This document shows, piece by piece, positions 6,684 to 14,430 of a DNA stretch of 28,926 nt. Under the pieces are notes generated by a model. The model made no database searches. It was given only the letters and a program-made list of their open reading frames with translations, and was not told the DNA's origin. The stretch spans positions 1 to 28,926 of the forward strand of contig CANIBV010000007.1 of NCBI GenBank assembly GCA_947466005.1, given 5' to 3'. This DNA comes from Spartobacteria bacterium. GTDB lineage: Bacteria; Verrucomicrobiota; Verrucomicrobiia; Chthoniobacterales; UBA6821. The translations under genes and the position numbers were made by a program. Every line of letters starts with the position of its first letter. Positions within the stretch are counted from its first letter, which is position 1.

Positions 6684-7979
6684 GTGAATGTTTCCGACCT
6701 AAGAGAAATCCTCCAGTATGTTCCGCGCTTCCGGGAACGGATCTTCGTCATTGCCGTCGATGGCGCCGTGGCGGCCTCCGAAAATTTTCCCAACATCCTC
6801 CTCGATCTTGCCGTCCTGCGCTCACTGAGCGTCAGGGTGGTGCTCGTGCATGGCGCGAGCCATCAGATCGAGGAGTTGGCCCGGAAGCGGGGTATCGCCG
6901 TCACCAACAGCGATGGTACAGGCATCACCAACGACGCGACGCTCGAACTGGCCATCGATGCGGCGATCCGGTTGACGAACGGGATCATGGAGGGTCTCTC
7001 GGCGGTCGATCTCCGGGCGGCCTACGCTAACGCGATCATCGCCCACCCCGCAGGCATCCTCGGGGGAACGGACCAACTCTTTACCGGGCGCGTCGAGCGG
7101 GTCGACAATCACGCCCTAGAACTCCTGCTCAAGGAGGGAATCATCCCGGTCATCCCCCCTCTCGGCTTCGACGGAGAGGGAAGGACCTACCGGGTGAACT
7201 CCGACGGAATCGCCCTCGAAGTGGCCGAGGCATTACATGCTGCCAAGATCATTTTCCTCGGTGCCGATGAGGTGGTCGGAGGCAAAGCGCCGCTCCCAAG
7301 GCAGCTCTCCATCGAGGAGTCCGAGGAGCTGATTAAGAAACTCCGTGCCTCGAACGGCCCTGCCGGGCTCATCTCTAAAATCGAATGCGCCGCACGGGCC
7401 TGCCGCGGCGGTGTGCCGCGGGCCCACCTGCTCGATGGCCGGGTCAACGAGGCGCTCCTCACCGAGATCTTCAGCCATGAGGGATCGGGCACAATGGTCT
7501 ACTCCAACGAGTACCAGCAGATCCGCCGGATCTTCAAAAAGGATGTGCGGGCCGTCATGACGCTGATCCGACAGTCCGTTGAGGATGAGGAAATCGCTCG
7601 CCGGACGAGGGCTGACATTCTGAATCGGATCGAGGACTATTGGATCCTGGAGGTGGATCGAACTCCGATCGCCTGCGTGGCGATCCATGTCGATCGGGAG
7701 CACTCGCTCGCCGAGATGGCGTGTCTCTATGTCAGCAAGGCACATGAGAACAAGGGCTTCGGCCGAAAGCTGATGGCCTTTGCCGAGAACCTCGCCAAGG
7801 AAAAGGGTGTCGAAAGGATCTACGCCCTCTCGACACGGGCCGTGAACTATCTCCAGCAGAAGGGGGGCTATAATGAGGCGCCTCCGAGCGTCCTTCCCGA
7901 AGAACGCCAGGCCCGCTACGAAGTGAGCGGAAGGAACTCCAAGATCCTACTGAAAGAACTTCGCGCCCGCGGAGCCTGA
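6684..7979 (+). CDS. argA: N-acetylglutamate synthase (amino-acid N-acetyltransferase)
   Basis: ArgA makes N-acetylglutamate from glutamate and acetyl-CoA, the first step of arginine synthesis. The 431 residues show the classical two-domain form, close to the roughly 440 of the E. coli enzyme. Residues about 18-280 are an amino-acid-kinase fold, with VVLVHGASHQIEELA, VTNDATLELA-like and NSDGIALEVAEAL segments. A linker (ACRGGVPRAHLLDG, GSGTMVYSNEYQQIRR) leads to a C-terminal GNAT domain with EMACLYVSKAHENKGFGRKL and STRAVNYLQQKGGY. The kinase domain starts VIAVDGAVAAS, so the catalytic Lys of true kinases is missing, as expected of the non-phosphorylating ArgA type. The start is a GTG without a Shine-Dalgarno sequence. 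No other arginine gene is in the window. Confidence 0.93.
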   Translation: MNVSDLREILQYVPRFRERIFVIAVDGAVAASENFPNILLDLAVLRSLSVRVVLVHGASHQIEELARKRGIAVTNSDGTGITNDATLELAIDAAIRLTNGIMEGLSAVDLRAAYANAIIAHPAGILGGTDQLFTGRVERVDNHALELLLKEGIIPVIPPLGFDGEGRTYRVNSDGIALEVAEALHAAKIIFLGADEVVGGKAPLPRQLSIEESEELIKKLRASNGPAGLISKIECAARACRGGVPRAHLLDGRVNEALLTEIFSHEGSGTMVYSNEYQQIRRIFKKDVRAVMTLIRQSVEDEEIARRTRADILNRIEDYWILEVDRTPIACVAIHVDREHSLAEMACLYVSKAHENKGFGRKLMAFAENLAKEKGVERIYALSTRAVNYLQQKGGYNEAPPSVLPEERQARYEVSGRNSKILLKELRARGA

Positions 7980-7980
7980 T

Positions 7981-7994
7981 CACCGGTCACGGTG
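7981..7994 (+). terminator. short hairpin just after argA (weak terminator candidate)
   Basis: CACCG and CGGTG flank a four-base GTCA loop, starting two bases after the argA stop codon. The stem is only 5 bp, and the following sequence (TTCCTGTCT) is only moderately T-rich, so termination here is uncertain. The next gene starts at 8041 on the same strand. Confidence 0.25.
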
Positions 7995-8040
7995 TTCCTG
8001 TCTCCCGGGTGACTCTCTAACGATTTCAGCGACTTCTCTC

Positions 8041-9684
8041 GTGGCTTTTTCCTTTTCCTTTCCCCTCTCCCTGGCCTCCGCGACCCCGGCGGCTGTCTGG
8101 ACCGATGCGGCGGTGATCCTGATTTATTTCGGGGTGATCCTGACCATTGGCCTGAGGGCGGGAAGGGGCAACTCGTCGCTGAAGGAATTTTCCTTGGGGG
8201 GACGTTCCATCCCATGGTGGGCGGTCCTGGCATCGATCGTCGCCGCGGAGACAAGTGCGGCCACCTTCCTCGGAACGCCGGCGGAGGGCTTCAAGACCCA
8301 TGCCTTCTTCTATGGTCAACTGGCGATCGGCACTGTGATCGCGCGCGTGGTGATTGCCTTCACCTTCATCGGGCCCTACTACCGCTACGGCGTGGAAAGC
8401 ATCTATGAGTTCCTCATGGTCCGCTTCGGTCCCCGGACCAAGAACATGGCCAGCGCCATCTTCCTCTTCACCCGCGTCCTAGGCATCGGCGTCCGTCTCT
8501 ATCTCGGCGGGGTGATCCTGGTCGTGCTCCAGCGCCATCTCCTGCCCGGGATGCCGGTGACGCTTGCCACCTACTTCTGGGGCATCCTCTTCGTCACCCT
8601 GATCACCACCGCCTACACCATGGTGGGGGGGATCAAGGCAGTAGTCTGGACCGACCTGATCCAGGCAACACTGATGCTCGGTTCCGTGGGATTCGTCCTA
8701 TGGTTCCTGCTCCATCACCTCGGCGGAGTGTGTGCAGCGGGTCACGCTCTCGGTGGCTGGGACCAGCTGAAGTGGATCCAGATCGGCTGGGATTCCTCAC
8801 TCCCCTTCGGCAAGGCGCTCGCAGGGATGCTCTCCGAGCCGTACACGATTTTTGCCGCGGTGATCGGTTCGACCTTCCTGACGATGGCGACCCACGGCAC
8901 GGATCAAGACATGGTGCAGCGCCTGCTGACCGCACCCGACATCAGACGCTCCCGCCTCTCACTCATCCTGAGCGGCTTCGCCGACATCCCCATCGCCGTG
9001 GCGTTCCTGGGGGTGGGTATCCTTCTCACCCTCTACTTCGCCGGCCCGGGAGGAGGGGTTCCCGACATTCCCGATAACGAGATCTTCGCCGAATTCATCG
9101 TCGGTCATCTGCCCGCGGGGCTCCGCGGACTTATCATCGCCGGAGTTTTCGCCACGATGATGGGCTCCACTTCGGCCGCCCTGAATGCGTTGGCCACCAG
9201 CTTCACTTCGGATTTCTATCTCCCCTACATAAATCCCGGAGCCGATGACCGGACCTCCGTGCGGGCGGCGCGGATCGCCACGCTGGTCTTCGGCCTCCTG
9301 ATGGTGGCGGTGGGGACGCTCGCAGCCTACCTGGTGCTCAATGATCCCAGACTGACGATCATCCCCATCGCAATCGGTATCCTCGGCTACACCTATGGCG
9401 CCCTCCTTGGAATCTTCCTGCTCGGGATGCTCTCGACACGCAGGGGGAGCGACCGAATGAATGTTGTCGCCATGTCGGGGGGGATCCTCTCGGTGCTCTT
9501 CTTGGGAAGGGTCCACCTTCCCGGCCTAATCGATTTCGGCCAATGGATGCCCTCTTGGTGGCCCGTGATCGCATGGCCCTGGTACGTCCTGATCGGCTGC
9601 ACGACGACCCTTATTCTGGCTTTGCCCTTCCGCTCCTCAATAGTTTTAGGGAAAGAGGGTCAAGGGTTTTTAAATGATTCCTGA
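8041..9684 (+). CDS. sodium:solute symporter family transporter (SSS, SLC5-like)
   Basis: This 547-residue protein has about 13 predicted membrane segments and the SSS-family signature blocks. The first helix region reads VILIYFGVILTIGL. It is followed by FSLGGRSIPWW, ASIVAAETSAATFLGTPAEGF (split over helix 2), AYTMVGGIKAVVWTDLIQ and GTDQDMVQRLLTA. Members use the sodium gradient to import sugars, amino acids, organic acids, nucleosides or vitamins. The closest blocks resemble the sodium/glucose-type branch, but the substrate cannot be fixed. The start is GTG at 8041, giving an N-terminus with an extra short hydrophobic stretch. It lies between argA and dnaA on the same strand and shows no clear dedicated partner. 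Confidence 0.9.
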   Translation: MAFSFSFPLSLASATPAAVWTDAAVILIYFGVILTIGLRAGRGNSSLKEFSLGGRSIPWWAVLASIVAAETSAATFLGTPAEGFKTHAFFYGQLAIGTVIARVVIAFTFIGPYYRYGVESIYEFLMVRFGPRTKNMASAIFLFTRVLGIGVRLYLGGVILVVLQRHLLPGMPVTLATYFWGILFVTLITTAYTMVGGIKAVVWTDLIQATLMLGSVGFVLWFLLHHLGGVCAAGHALGGWDQLKWIQIGWDSSLPFGKALAGMLSEPYTIFAAVIGSTFLTMATHGTDQDMVQRLLTAPDIRRSRLSLILSGFADIPIAVAFLGVGILLTLYFAGPGGGVPDIPDNEIFAEFIVGHLPAGLRGLIIAGVFATMMGSTSAALNALATSFTSDFYLPYINPGADDRTSVRAARIATLVFGLLMVAVGTLAAYLVLNDPRLTIIPIAIGILGYTYGALLGIFLLGMLSTRRGSDRMNVVAMSGGILSVLFLGRVHLPGLIDFGQWMPSWWPVIAWPWYVLIGCTTTLILALPFRSSIVLGKEGQGFLNDS

Positions 9685-9807
9685 AAATAAACATCGTGAG
9701 AAAAGGGGTTTCTGCTTGAGGGAGTAATCCCGCGCTTTTTATTGTACTCCTCCCCCAGATTTCCCATTCCCTTGAAAGCTTCCCTCCGTCCCTCTTCCCA
9801 ACAGCCA

Positions 9808-11217
9808 GTGACTGTTGATCAGGATCCTCTTTCCTCCCTTTGGACGCGGCTTGCTGCCCAGATCCGGAACCGCGTCAGCCCGGACAGCTTTGAGCGCTGG
9901 TTCAGCGGTGTCTCTGTCCTCTCGGTCACACCCGAAGCCGTGACCCTCGGAGTCCCCAATCCGATCCACCAGTTCTTCATCGAGAGTAACTACTCCAGCC
10001 TTCTTGGAACCGCCTTGGAAGAGGTCTGCGGGGAGCCAATCACGCTCCTTCTGGACTGCACCCAAGAGGCCACTCACGCAGACGGTTCCGCTGACAGTCG
10101 GGGCAATCATTCCACTCTTTCTCTTTCAAAGCATTCGGAGGTTCCCTCCACCCACGCCGCTGTCACCAGCACCCGCATCACCCAGCCAGCAACGACTACG
10201 GGGATGAACCCCTCGTATACGTTCGGCAGCTTCATTGTCGGGGCCAACAACCAGTTTGCCCACGCGGCTTCTCAAGCGGTCGCCAACTCGCCAGCCCGCA
10301 CCTACAATCCCCTTTTCATCTACGGCGGCAGCGGCCTCGGCAAGACACACCTTCTTCAGTCGATCGGCCACCATGTGCTTGCCGGAAAAAAGGGCCCGAA
10401 AGTCGTCTACCTTCGCAGCGAGCAGTTCACCAACGAGTTCATCGACGCGATCCAGAACAACGCCCTCGTCGCCTTCCGCAGGCGCTACCGTCAGGCCGAC
10501 ATCCTGATGATCGATGACATCCAGTTCTTTGCCGGCAAGGAGCGTTCCCAAGAAGAGTTCTTCCACACCTTCGGTGCCCTCCATGACGGCCACAAGCAGA
10601 TCATTCTCTCCAGTGATCGTCCCGCCAGCGAGATCGCCAACCTCGAGCAGCGCCTTGTTTCCCGCTTCGAGTGGGGGATGACCGCCGAAATCCAACCGCC
10701 CGACATGGAGACCCGGATCGCCATCCTTCAGGGGAAGGCCTCACGGATGCACATCGAAATTGAGCATTGGGTCATGGAGTTCCTCGCAGACAAGATCCGC
10801 AGCGACATCCGACGCCTCGAGGGAGCCCTCATGCGCGTGGCGGCCTACAAGTCCCTCAGCGGACAACCCCTCACCACGGACGCGCTCGAGCACCTGCTTC
10901 GCGACGTCCTTCAGGAACAGGCCCGCAAGGCTGTGACCATCGACCAGATCCAGAAGAGGGTCGCCGAGCATTTCGACATCCGTCTGGCCGACATGACCAG
11001 CAAGAAGCGGACGGCCAGCATCGCCTACCCGCGTCAGGTGGCCATGTACCTCTCCCGCGAGATGACTCCCTCGACCCTGATCGAGATCGGGGATGCCTTT
11101 GGCGGCAAGGATCACGGCACCGTTATCCACGCCTGCAAGTTGGTCAAAAAGCGTATGGAAGAGGATCCCAAGGCCCGACATCTAGTACGCCTCCTCGACC
11201 AGCAGCTCCAGCGGTAG
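9808..11217 (+). CDS. dnaA: chromosomal replication initiator protein
   Basis: DnaA binds oriC and melts it to start replication. All four domains are visible. Domain I begins DPLSSLWTRLAAQI and contains SPDSFERWF. A Ser/Thr/His-rich linker follows. The AAA+ domain has FGSFIVGANNQFAHAAS, Walker A GGSGLGKTH (about residues 173-181), Walker B ILMIDDIQFF (about 232-241) and a sensor region ILSSDRPASEI. Domain IV ends with the DnaA signature GGKDHGTVIHACK. I chose GTG 9808, which starts two residues before the domain I core. TTG 9742 is an in-frame alternative that adds 22 Ser/Pro-rich residues. dnaN follows after 114 bp. I see no cluster of DnaA boxes in either flank. Confidence 0.96.
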   Translation: MTVDQDPLSSLWTRLAAQIRNRVSPDSFERWFSGVSVLSVTPEAVTLGVPNPIHQFFIESNYSSLLGTALEEVCGEPITLLLDCTQEATHADGSADSRGNHSTLSLSKHSEVPSTHAAVTSTRITQPATTTGMNPSYTFGSFIVGANNQFAHAASQAVANSPARTYNPLFIYGGSGLGKTHLLQSIGHHVLAGKKGPKVVYLRSEQFTNEFIDAIQNNALVAFRRRYRQADILMIDDIQFFAGKERSQEEFFHTFGALHDGHKQIILSSDRPASEIANLEQRLVSRFEWGMTAEIQPPDMETRIAILQGKASRMHIEIEHWVMEFLADKIRSDIRRLEGALMRVAAYKSLSGQPLTTDALEHLLRDVLQEQARKAVTIDQIQKRVAEHFDIRLADMTSKKRTASIAYPRQVAMYLSREMTPSTLIEIGDAFGGKDHGTVIHACKLVKKRMEEDPKARHLVRLLDQQLQR

Positions 11218-11239
11218 TGGTCTAAGGGCGTTTTTAGGC

Positions 11240-11258
11240 CCATTCTCGGAGAGAATGG
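11240..11258 (+). promoter_or_regulatory. perfect 8-bp hairpin between dnaA and dnaN
   Basis: CCATTCTC (11240-11247) and GAGAATGG (11251-11258) pair perfectly around a GGA loop. The hairpin lies 23 nt after the dnaA stop and 73 nt before dnaN. It is not followed by a T-run, so an intrinsic terminator is unlikely. An RNA processing site or a regulator-binding palindrome are possible. Confidence 0.3.
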
Positions 11259-11331
11259 CTTTGACAGCTGCCCCCCCAAGAAACTATCCAAAGAGACTTG
11301 CAGTGGCATTCCGCTGCCTACCCATTTACCC

Positions 11332-12444
11332 ATGAAATTAACGGTCACCAAGCAGGCCCTCCTAGACGGCCTTCAACGCATTCAGAACATTGTCTCCAGC
11401 AGGGTCACCCTTCCGGTGCTCTCCAACGTGCTTCTGGAAACCACAGAGACCGGCCTCTTGCTCACCGCCACTGATCTGGAAGTGAGCGTCCGCACAGAAA
11501 CCCCAGCCACCGTCGAGAAGACAGGTTCCACCACCCTGCCTGCCAAGCGCCTTCTTTCCATCATCCGAGAACTCCCGGCAGAGGAAATCCAACTTGAGAC
11601 CGACGCCCGCAACGTCACCTCCATCCGCAGCGGCCAGAGCTTTTTTAAGGTCTTCGGTCTTCCGAAGGAGGAATACCCCGCCTTCCCGTCGCTTGAGGAA
11701 AAGCGCGGCTTCTCCATGAAACAGGGCGAACTCAAGGAGGGTCTCAAGAAGACCTCCTACGCCATCTCCCTCGACGAGACCCGCTATGTGCTCAATGGCA
11801 TCCTTTTCTCCTTCCGCGACGGACGCCTGACCCTCGTGGCGACGGATGGGCGACGCCTTGCGCTCTGCGATGCCGAACTCGGGGAGATTAAGTACCCTGC
11901 TGGCCATGAGCGCGACTTCATTGTCCCGACCAAGGCCATCAGCGAACTCCAGCGCCTGCTTGTGGATGACAAGGAGGTCCGCCTACATGTCGGGGATAAC
12001 CTTGTCGCCTTTGATCTTGGCACCACGGTCCTCGCCACCAAGTTGGTAGACGGGACCTATCCCAACTACCGCCAGGTTATTCCGGGCGAAGCCAAGGAGC
12101 GGGTCTCCCTCGAGCGTGAAACCCTTCTCCAGTCCGTCCGCCGCGTCTCCCTGCTCAGCAGCGACAAGAGCGGTTCGGTGCGGCTCAACTTCACGAAGAA
12201 CAACCTTGATGTCACCTCCAACACCCCGGAGGTCGGCGAGGCCAAGGAGTCGCTGGCAGTTGCCTACAAGGGCCGCGACCTCTCGATTGCCTTCAATCCA
12301 GAATTCGTCATCGATCCCCTCCGAAATCTCACCGATGACACCATCGCGCTTGAACTCATTGATGAGATGAGCCCGGGAGTAATCAAGATTAACTCGGCCC
12401 AGCGCTTCCTCTATGTGCTGATGCCGATGCGCGTCTCGGTCTGA
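11332..12444 (+). CDS. dnaN: DNA polymerase III beta subunit (sliding clamp)
   Basis: The 370-residue protein is of standard clamp length and starts MKLTVTKQALLDGLQ. It contains the clamp blocks LPVLSNVLLET, LTATDLEVSV, LPAKRLLSIIRELP, VLNGILFSF, LVATDGRRLALCD, IVPTKAISELQRLL, VDGTYPNYRQVIP and the C-terminal YVLMPMRV. The dimer encircles DNA and tethers polymerase III and repair proteins. It lies directly downstream of dnaA in the conserved bacterial order. The usual next genes recF and gyrB are absent; a DUF4380 gene follows after 23 bp. The ATG at 11332 has no Shine-Dalgarno sequence. Confidence 0.97.
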   Translation: MKLTVTKQALLDGLQRIQNIVSSRVTLPVLSNVLLETTETGLLLTATDLEVSVRTETPATVEKTGSTTLPAKRLLSIIRELPAEEIQLETDARNVTSIRSGQSFFKVFGLPKEEYPAFPSLEEKRGFSMKQGELKEGLKKTSYAISLDETRYVLNGILFSFRDGRLTLVATDGRRLALCDAELGEIKYPAGHERDFIVPTKAISELQRLLVDDKEVRLHVGDNLVAFDLGTTVLATKLVDGTYPNYRQVIPGEAKERVSLERETLLQSVRRVSLLSSDKSGSVRLNFTKNNLDVTSNTPEVGEAKESLAVAYKGRDLSIAFNPEFVIDPLRNLTDDTIALELIDEMSPGVIKINSAQRFLYVLMPMRVSV

Positions 12445-12467
12445 TCCGAAGGGCGCGCACCTCCCCG

Positions 12468-13385
12468 ATGACTCCCGAAACCGTCCCGTTCGGAGGATGG
12501 AACAACTGTCTCCGGCTTTCCAACGCGGAGGCAGAGCTGATTGTCACTCTTGATGTCGGACCCAGGATCCTCTCCTACCGGAGGCCCGGGGCAGCCAACG
12601 TCCTCAAAAACTACAATGGACAACTCGGTGGCTGCGGGGAGAAGGAATGGATGATCCGCGGAGGGCACCGCCTTTGGATCGCACCGGAGGACAGTGTCCT
12701 TAGTTACCACCTCGACAACGAACCCGTCTCCTGGGTGAGTGAAGGCGACGGCCACGTGATGATCTCCAGCCGCATGACTTCCCCTCATCCCCTTCGGAAG
12801 GATCTCTCGATCACCCTTGCGGACAAGGGATCTCGCGTCGACCTCCTCCACTCGATCACCAACGAGAGCTCCACCCCGATCACCCTCGCCACATGGGCCC
12901 TCACCGTGATGGCCCCTGGAGGCACGGAGATCATCCCTCAACCCCCTCTTGGCGAGCATCCTCGCGACCTTCTGCCCAACCGGACCGCTGTTCTCTGGCC
13001 CTACACGGATCTCAGTGACACTCGCTGGAAACTTGGCCATTCCTACTTCCTCCTCCGACAGCGGGCGGATGGAACCCCCACCAAGATCGGCTTGGCGCAC
13101 GAAGAACGCTGGGTCGGATACCTGCTCGGGGAGGATCTTTTTCTCAAGACATTCCCCCTTGTGAAGGGGGCGACCTATCCCGATGGCGGCTGTAACTTCG
13201 AGACCTTCACCAACGCCGATATGCTCGAGATCGAGTCGCTGGGACCCTTGGCAACGCTTCAGCCCGGCGAAAGCACCTCCCATCCTGAGACATGGCATCT
13301 TGCGGCAGCCCCTGCGGGAATCGATCTAGAGGACGAAAACACCCTCGCCAAATTCCTGACACCCCTCCTCCGAGACCTCCTGTGA
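12468..13385 (+). CDS. DUF4380-type protein, galactose-mutarotase-like fold (function unknown)
   Basis: This 305-residue protein resembles the DUF4380 family. Recognisable stretches are NNCLRLSNAEAELIVTLDVGPRI (two overlapping parts), GGHRLWIAPED, ISSRMTSPHPLRKD, NESSTPITLATWALTVMAPGG and GCNFETFTNADMLEIESLGP. The beta-sandwich pattern and the GHRLW...PE motif are like carbohydrate-binding aldose-epimerase-fold proteins. No signal peptide is present, so it should be cytoplasmic. The family has no established reaction. It starts 23 bp after dnaN and overlaps the next gene by 4 bp (GTGA at 13382-13385), which suggests coupled translation. A role in sugar metabolism would be inference only. Confidence 0.7.
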   Translation: MTPETVPFGGWNNCLRLSNAEAELIVTLDVGPRILSYRRPGAANVLKNYNGQLGGCGEKEWMIRGGHRLWIAPEDSVLSYHLDNEPVSWVSEGDGHVMISSRMTSPHPLRKDLSITLADKGSRVDLLHSITNESSTPITLATWALTVMAPGGTEIIPQPPLGEHPRDLLPNRTAVLWPYTDLSDTRWKLGHSYFLLRQRADGTPTKIGLAHEERWVGYLLGEDLFLKTFPLVKGATYPDGGCNFETFTNADMLEIESLGPLATLQPGESTSHPETWHLAAAPAGIDLEDENTLAKFLTPLLRDLL

Positions 13386-13855
13386 AAAGACCCCTTCCCA
13401 CCCTGATTGCCTGCACCTTTCTCCTTGCGGGCTGCGAGGCGCCGATCGTTTACCAGACCCCTCAGGACCGCCAGGCACTTTCCGCGGCCATCTCCGGCGA
13501 GAAGCCGGGCGATTACCTCATCGGGCGACGTTTTTATAAAGCCGATTACAAGATGTGGGGCTGGGTCAAGAAGCCCGGCGAGCCTTGGAAGCAGTCCCAG
13601 CTTGTGATGTTCAACGAGCAGAAGAGGCTCGCACCCGACCGTGAACGCAACGACGTCGGTTCTGATAATAATTACGAGTACCGCCTCACCGGACACTTCT
13701 CCGGAGACAAAGTCTACGAACCTGCCAGTGACAGCTTCTATCCCGAGTTCGTCCTGACCACTGCCACGGTCATTTCGACGAATGCACCCCTCATCTACCC
13801 CGACCATCGTTGGACCAACCCCGCCGTGCGACTCATCGGCCCTCCCCAGTACTGA
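13382..13855 (+). CDS. small putative lipoprotein of unknown function
   Basis: A GTG at 13382 overlaps the stop of the upstream gene and gives a 157-residue product beginning MKRPLPTLIACTFLLAGC. This is a textbook lipoprotein signal with lipobox LAGC and Cys18. A longer frame exists upstream but would bury the signal peptide, so I prefer GTG. The mature part includes YLIGRRFYKADYKMWGWVKKP, a Trp/Lys-rich stretch (shown in part), and SDNNYEYRLTGHFSGDKVYEP. I do not recognise a domain. The 4-bp overlap ties its expression to the DUF4380 protein. After the stop, 78 bp with no clear terminator separate it from the convergent hldC/rfaE2. Confidence 0.72.
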   Translation: MKRPLPTLIACTFLLAGCEAPIVYQTPQDRQALSAAISGEKPGDYLIGRRFYKADYKMWGWVKKPGEPWKQSQLVMFNEQKRLAPDRERNDVGSDNNYEYRLTGHFSGDKVYEPASDSFYPEFVLTTATVISTNAPLIYPDHRWTNPAVRLIGPPQY

Positions 13856-13933
13856 TCCGAGGTTTCGGGTTGGTGAAAGGTTCGAAAAGTTAAATTGTTG
13901 AGAAGGTAGAAACCGAGACTCCCATCTCTTTTT

Positions 13934-14413
13934 TCATTCTTCCCCCCTGACTCTCTCCAGGATCCCCGTGGTCGATCGACCCGGCACCAACTGGAGGATC
14001 CGGATCTCGGCTCCCACCTCCTCCAACGCCGCCCGCTCTCCGGGATCGAGGGTCTCCGGAGTGTAATCACCACCCTTCGCGTAGAGGGAGGGGCGCAGGG
14101 CCCTGACGACTTCGGTCACACGCTTGCCGGTGAAGATCGTCACATGATCGACGCAGCGGAGCGCGGAGAGCACCTCGGCCCGGTCGAGTTCCCCATTCAG
14201 GGGGCGCCCTGATCCCTTGAGTTCCTTGACTGAGGCGTCGCTGTTCACTGCGACAATGAGCGCGTCGCCGCACTCGCGCGCCTGTTGGAGGTAACGCACG
14301 TGTCCTGTGTGAAGGAGGTCAAAGCAACCGTTGGTCAGCACGAGCTTCTTTCCTGCGGCGGCATACTCTTTGCCGAGGGATTCCAGATCGTCAGGAGCGA
14401 TAAGTTGTTCCAT
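13934..14413 (-). CDS. rfaE2: D-glycero-beta-D-manno-heptose 1-phosphate adenylyltransferase
   Basis: This 159-residue protein is the stand-alone nucleotidyltransferase half of HldE (also called HldC/RfaE2). It joins AMP from ATP to heptose 1-phosphate, giving ADP-heptose for the LPS inner core. Key motifs are VLTNGCFDLLHTGHVRYL, with the HxGH adenylyl-transfer signature at His35-His38; AVNSDASVKELKG; RAEVLSALRCVDHV; YAKGGDYTPE; and near the end PGRSTTGIL. It carries no kinase domain, so a separate HldA-type kinase is expected elsewhere. Its start lies only 17 bp from the annotated start of the divergent ATPase, so the two promoters must overlap coding sequence or the ATPase starts later. Confidence 0.92.
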   Translation of the reverse strand: MEQLIAPDDLESLGKEYAAAGKKLVLTNGCFDLLHTGHVRYLQQARECGDALIVAVNSDASVKELKGSGRPLNGELDRAEVLSALRCVDHVTIFTGKRVTEVVRALRPSLYAKGGDYTPETLDPGERAALEEVGAEIRILQLVPGRSTTGILERVRGEE

Positions 14414-14430
14414 CGGGTCATGGGAAACCG

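Noticed and set aside
9709..9740. Rho-independent terminator after the symporter
   Set aside because: A T-run is present, but the preceding stem is only four clean pairs around GGGAGTAATCCC, with mismatches below, too weak to call.
9685..9807. oriC upstream of dnaA
   Set aside because: No TTATNCACA-type boxes or AT-rich repeat array can be seen in this short stretch.
12411..13298. Long minus-strand open frame opposite the DUF4380 gene
   Set aside because: No domain, no coherent start, and the plus-strand gene is better supported and in operon spacing.
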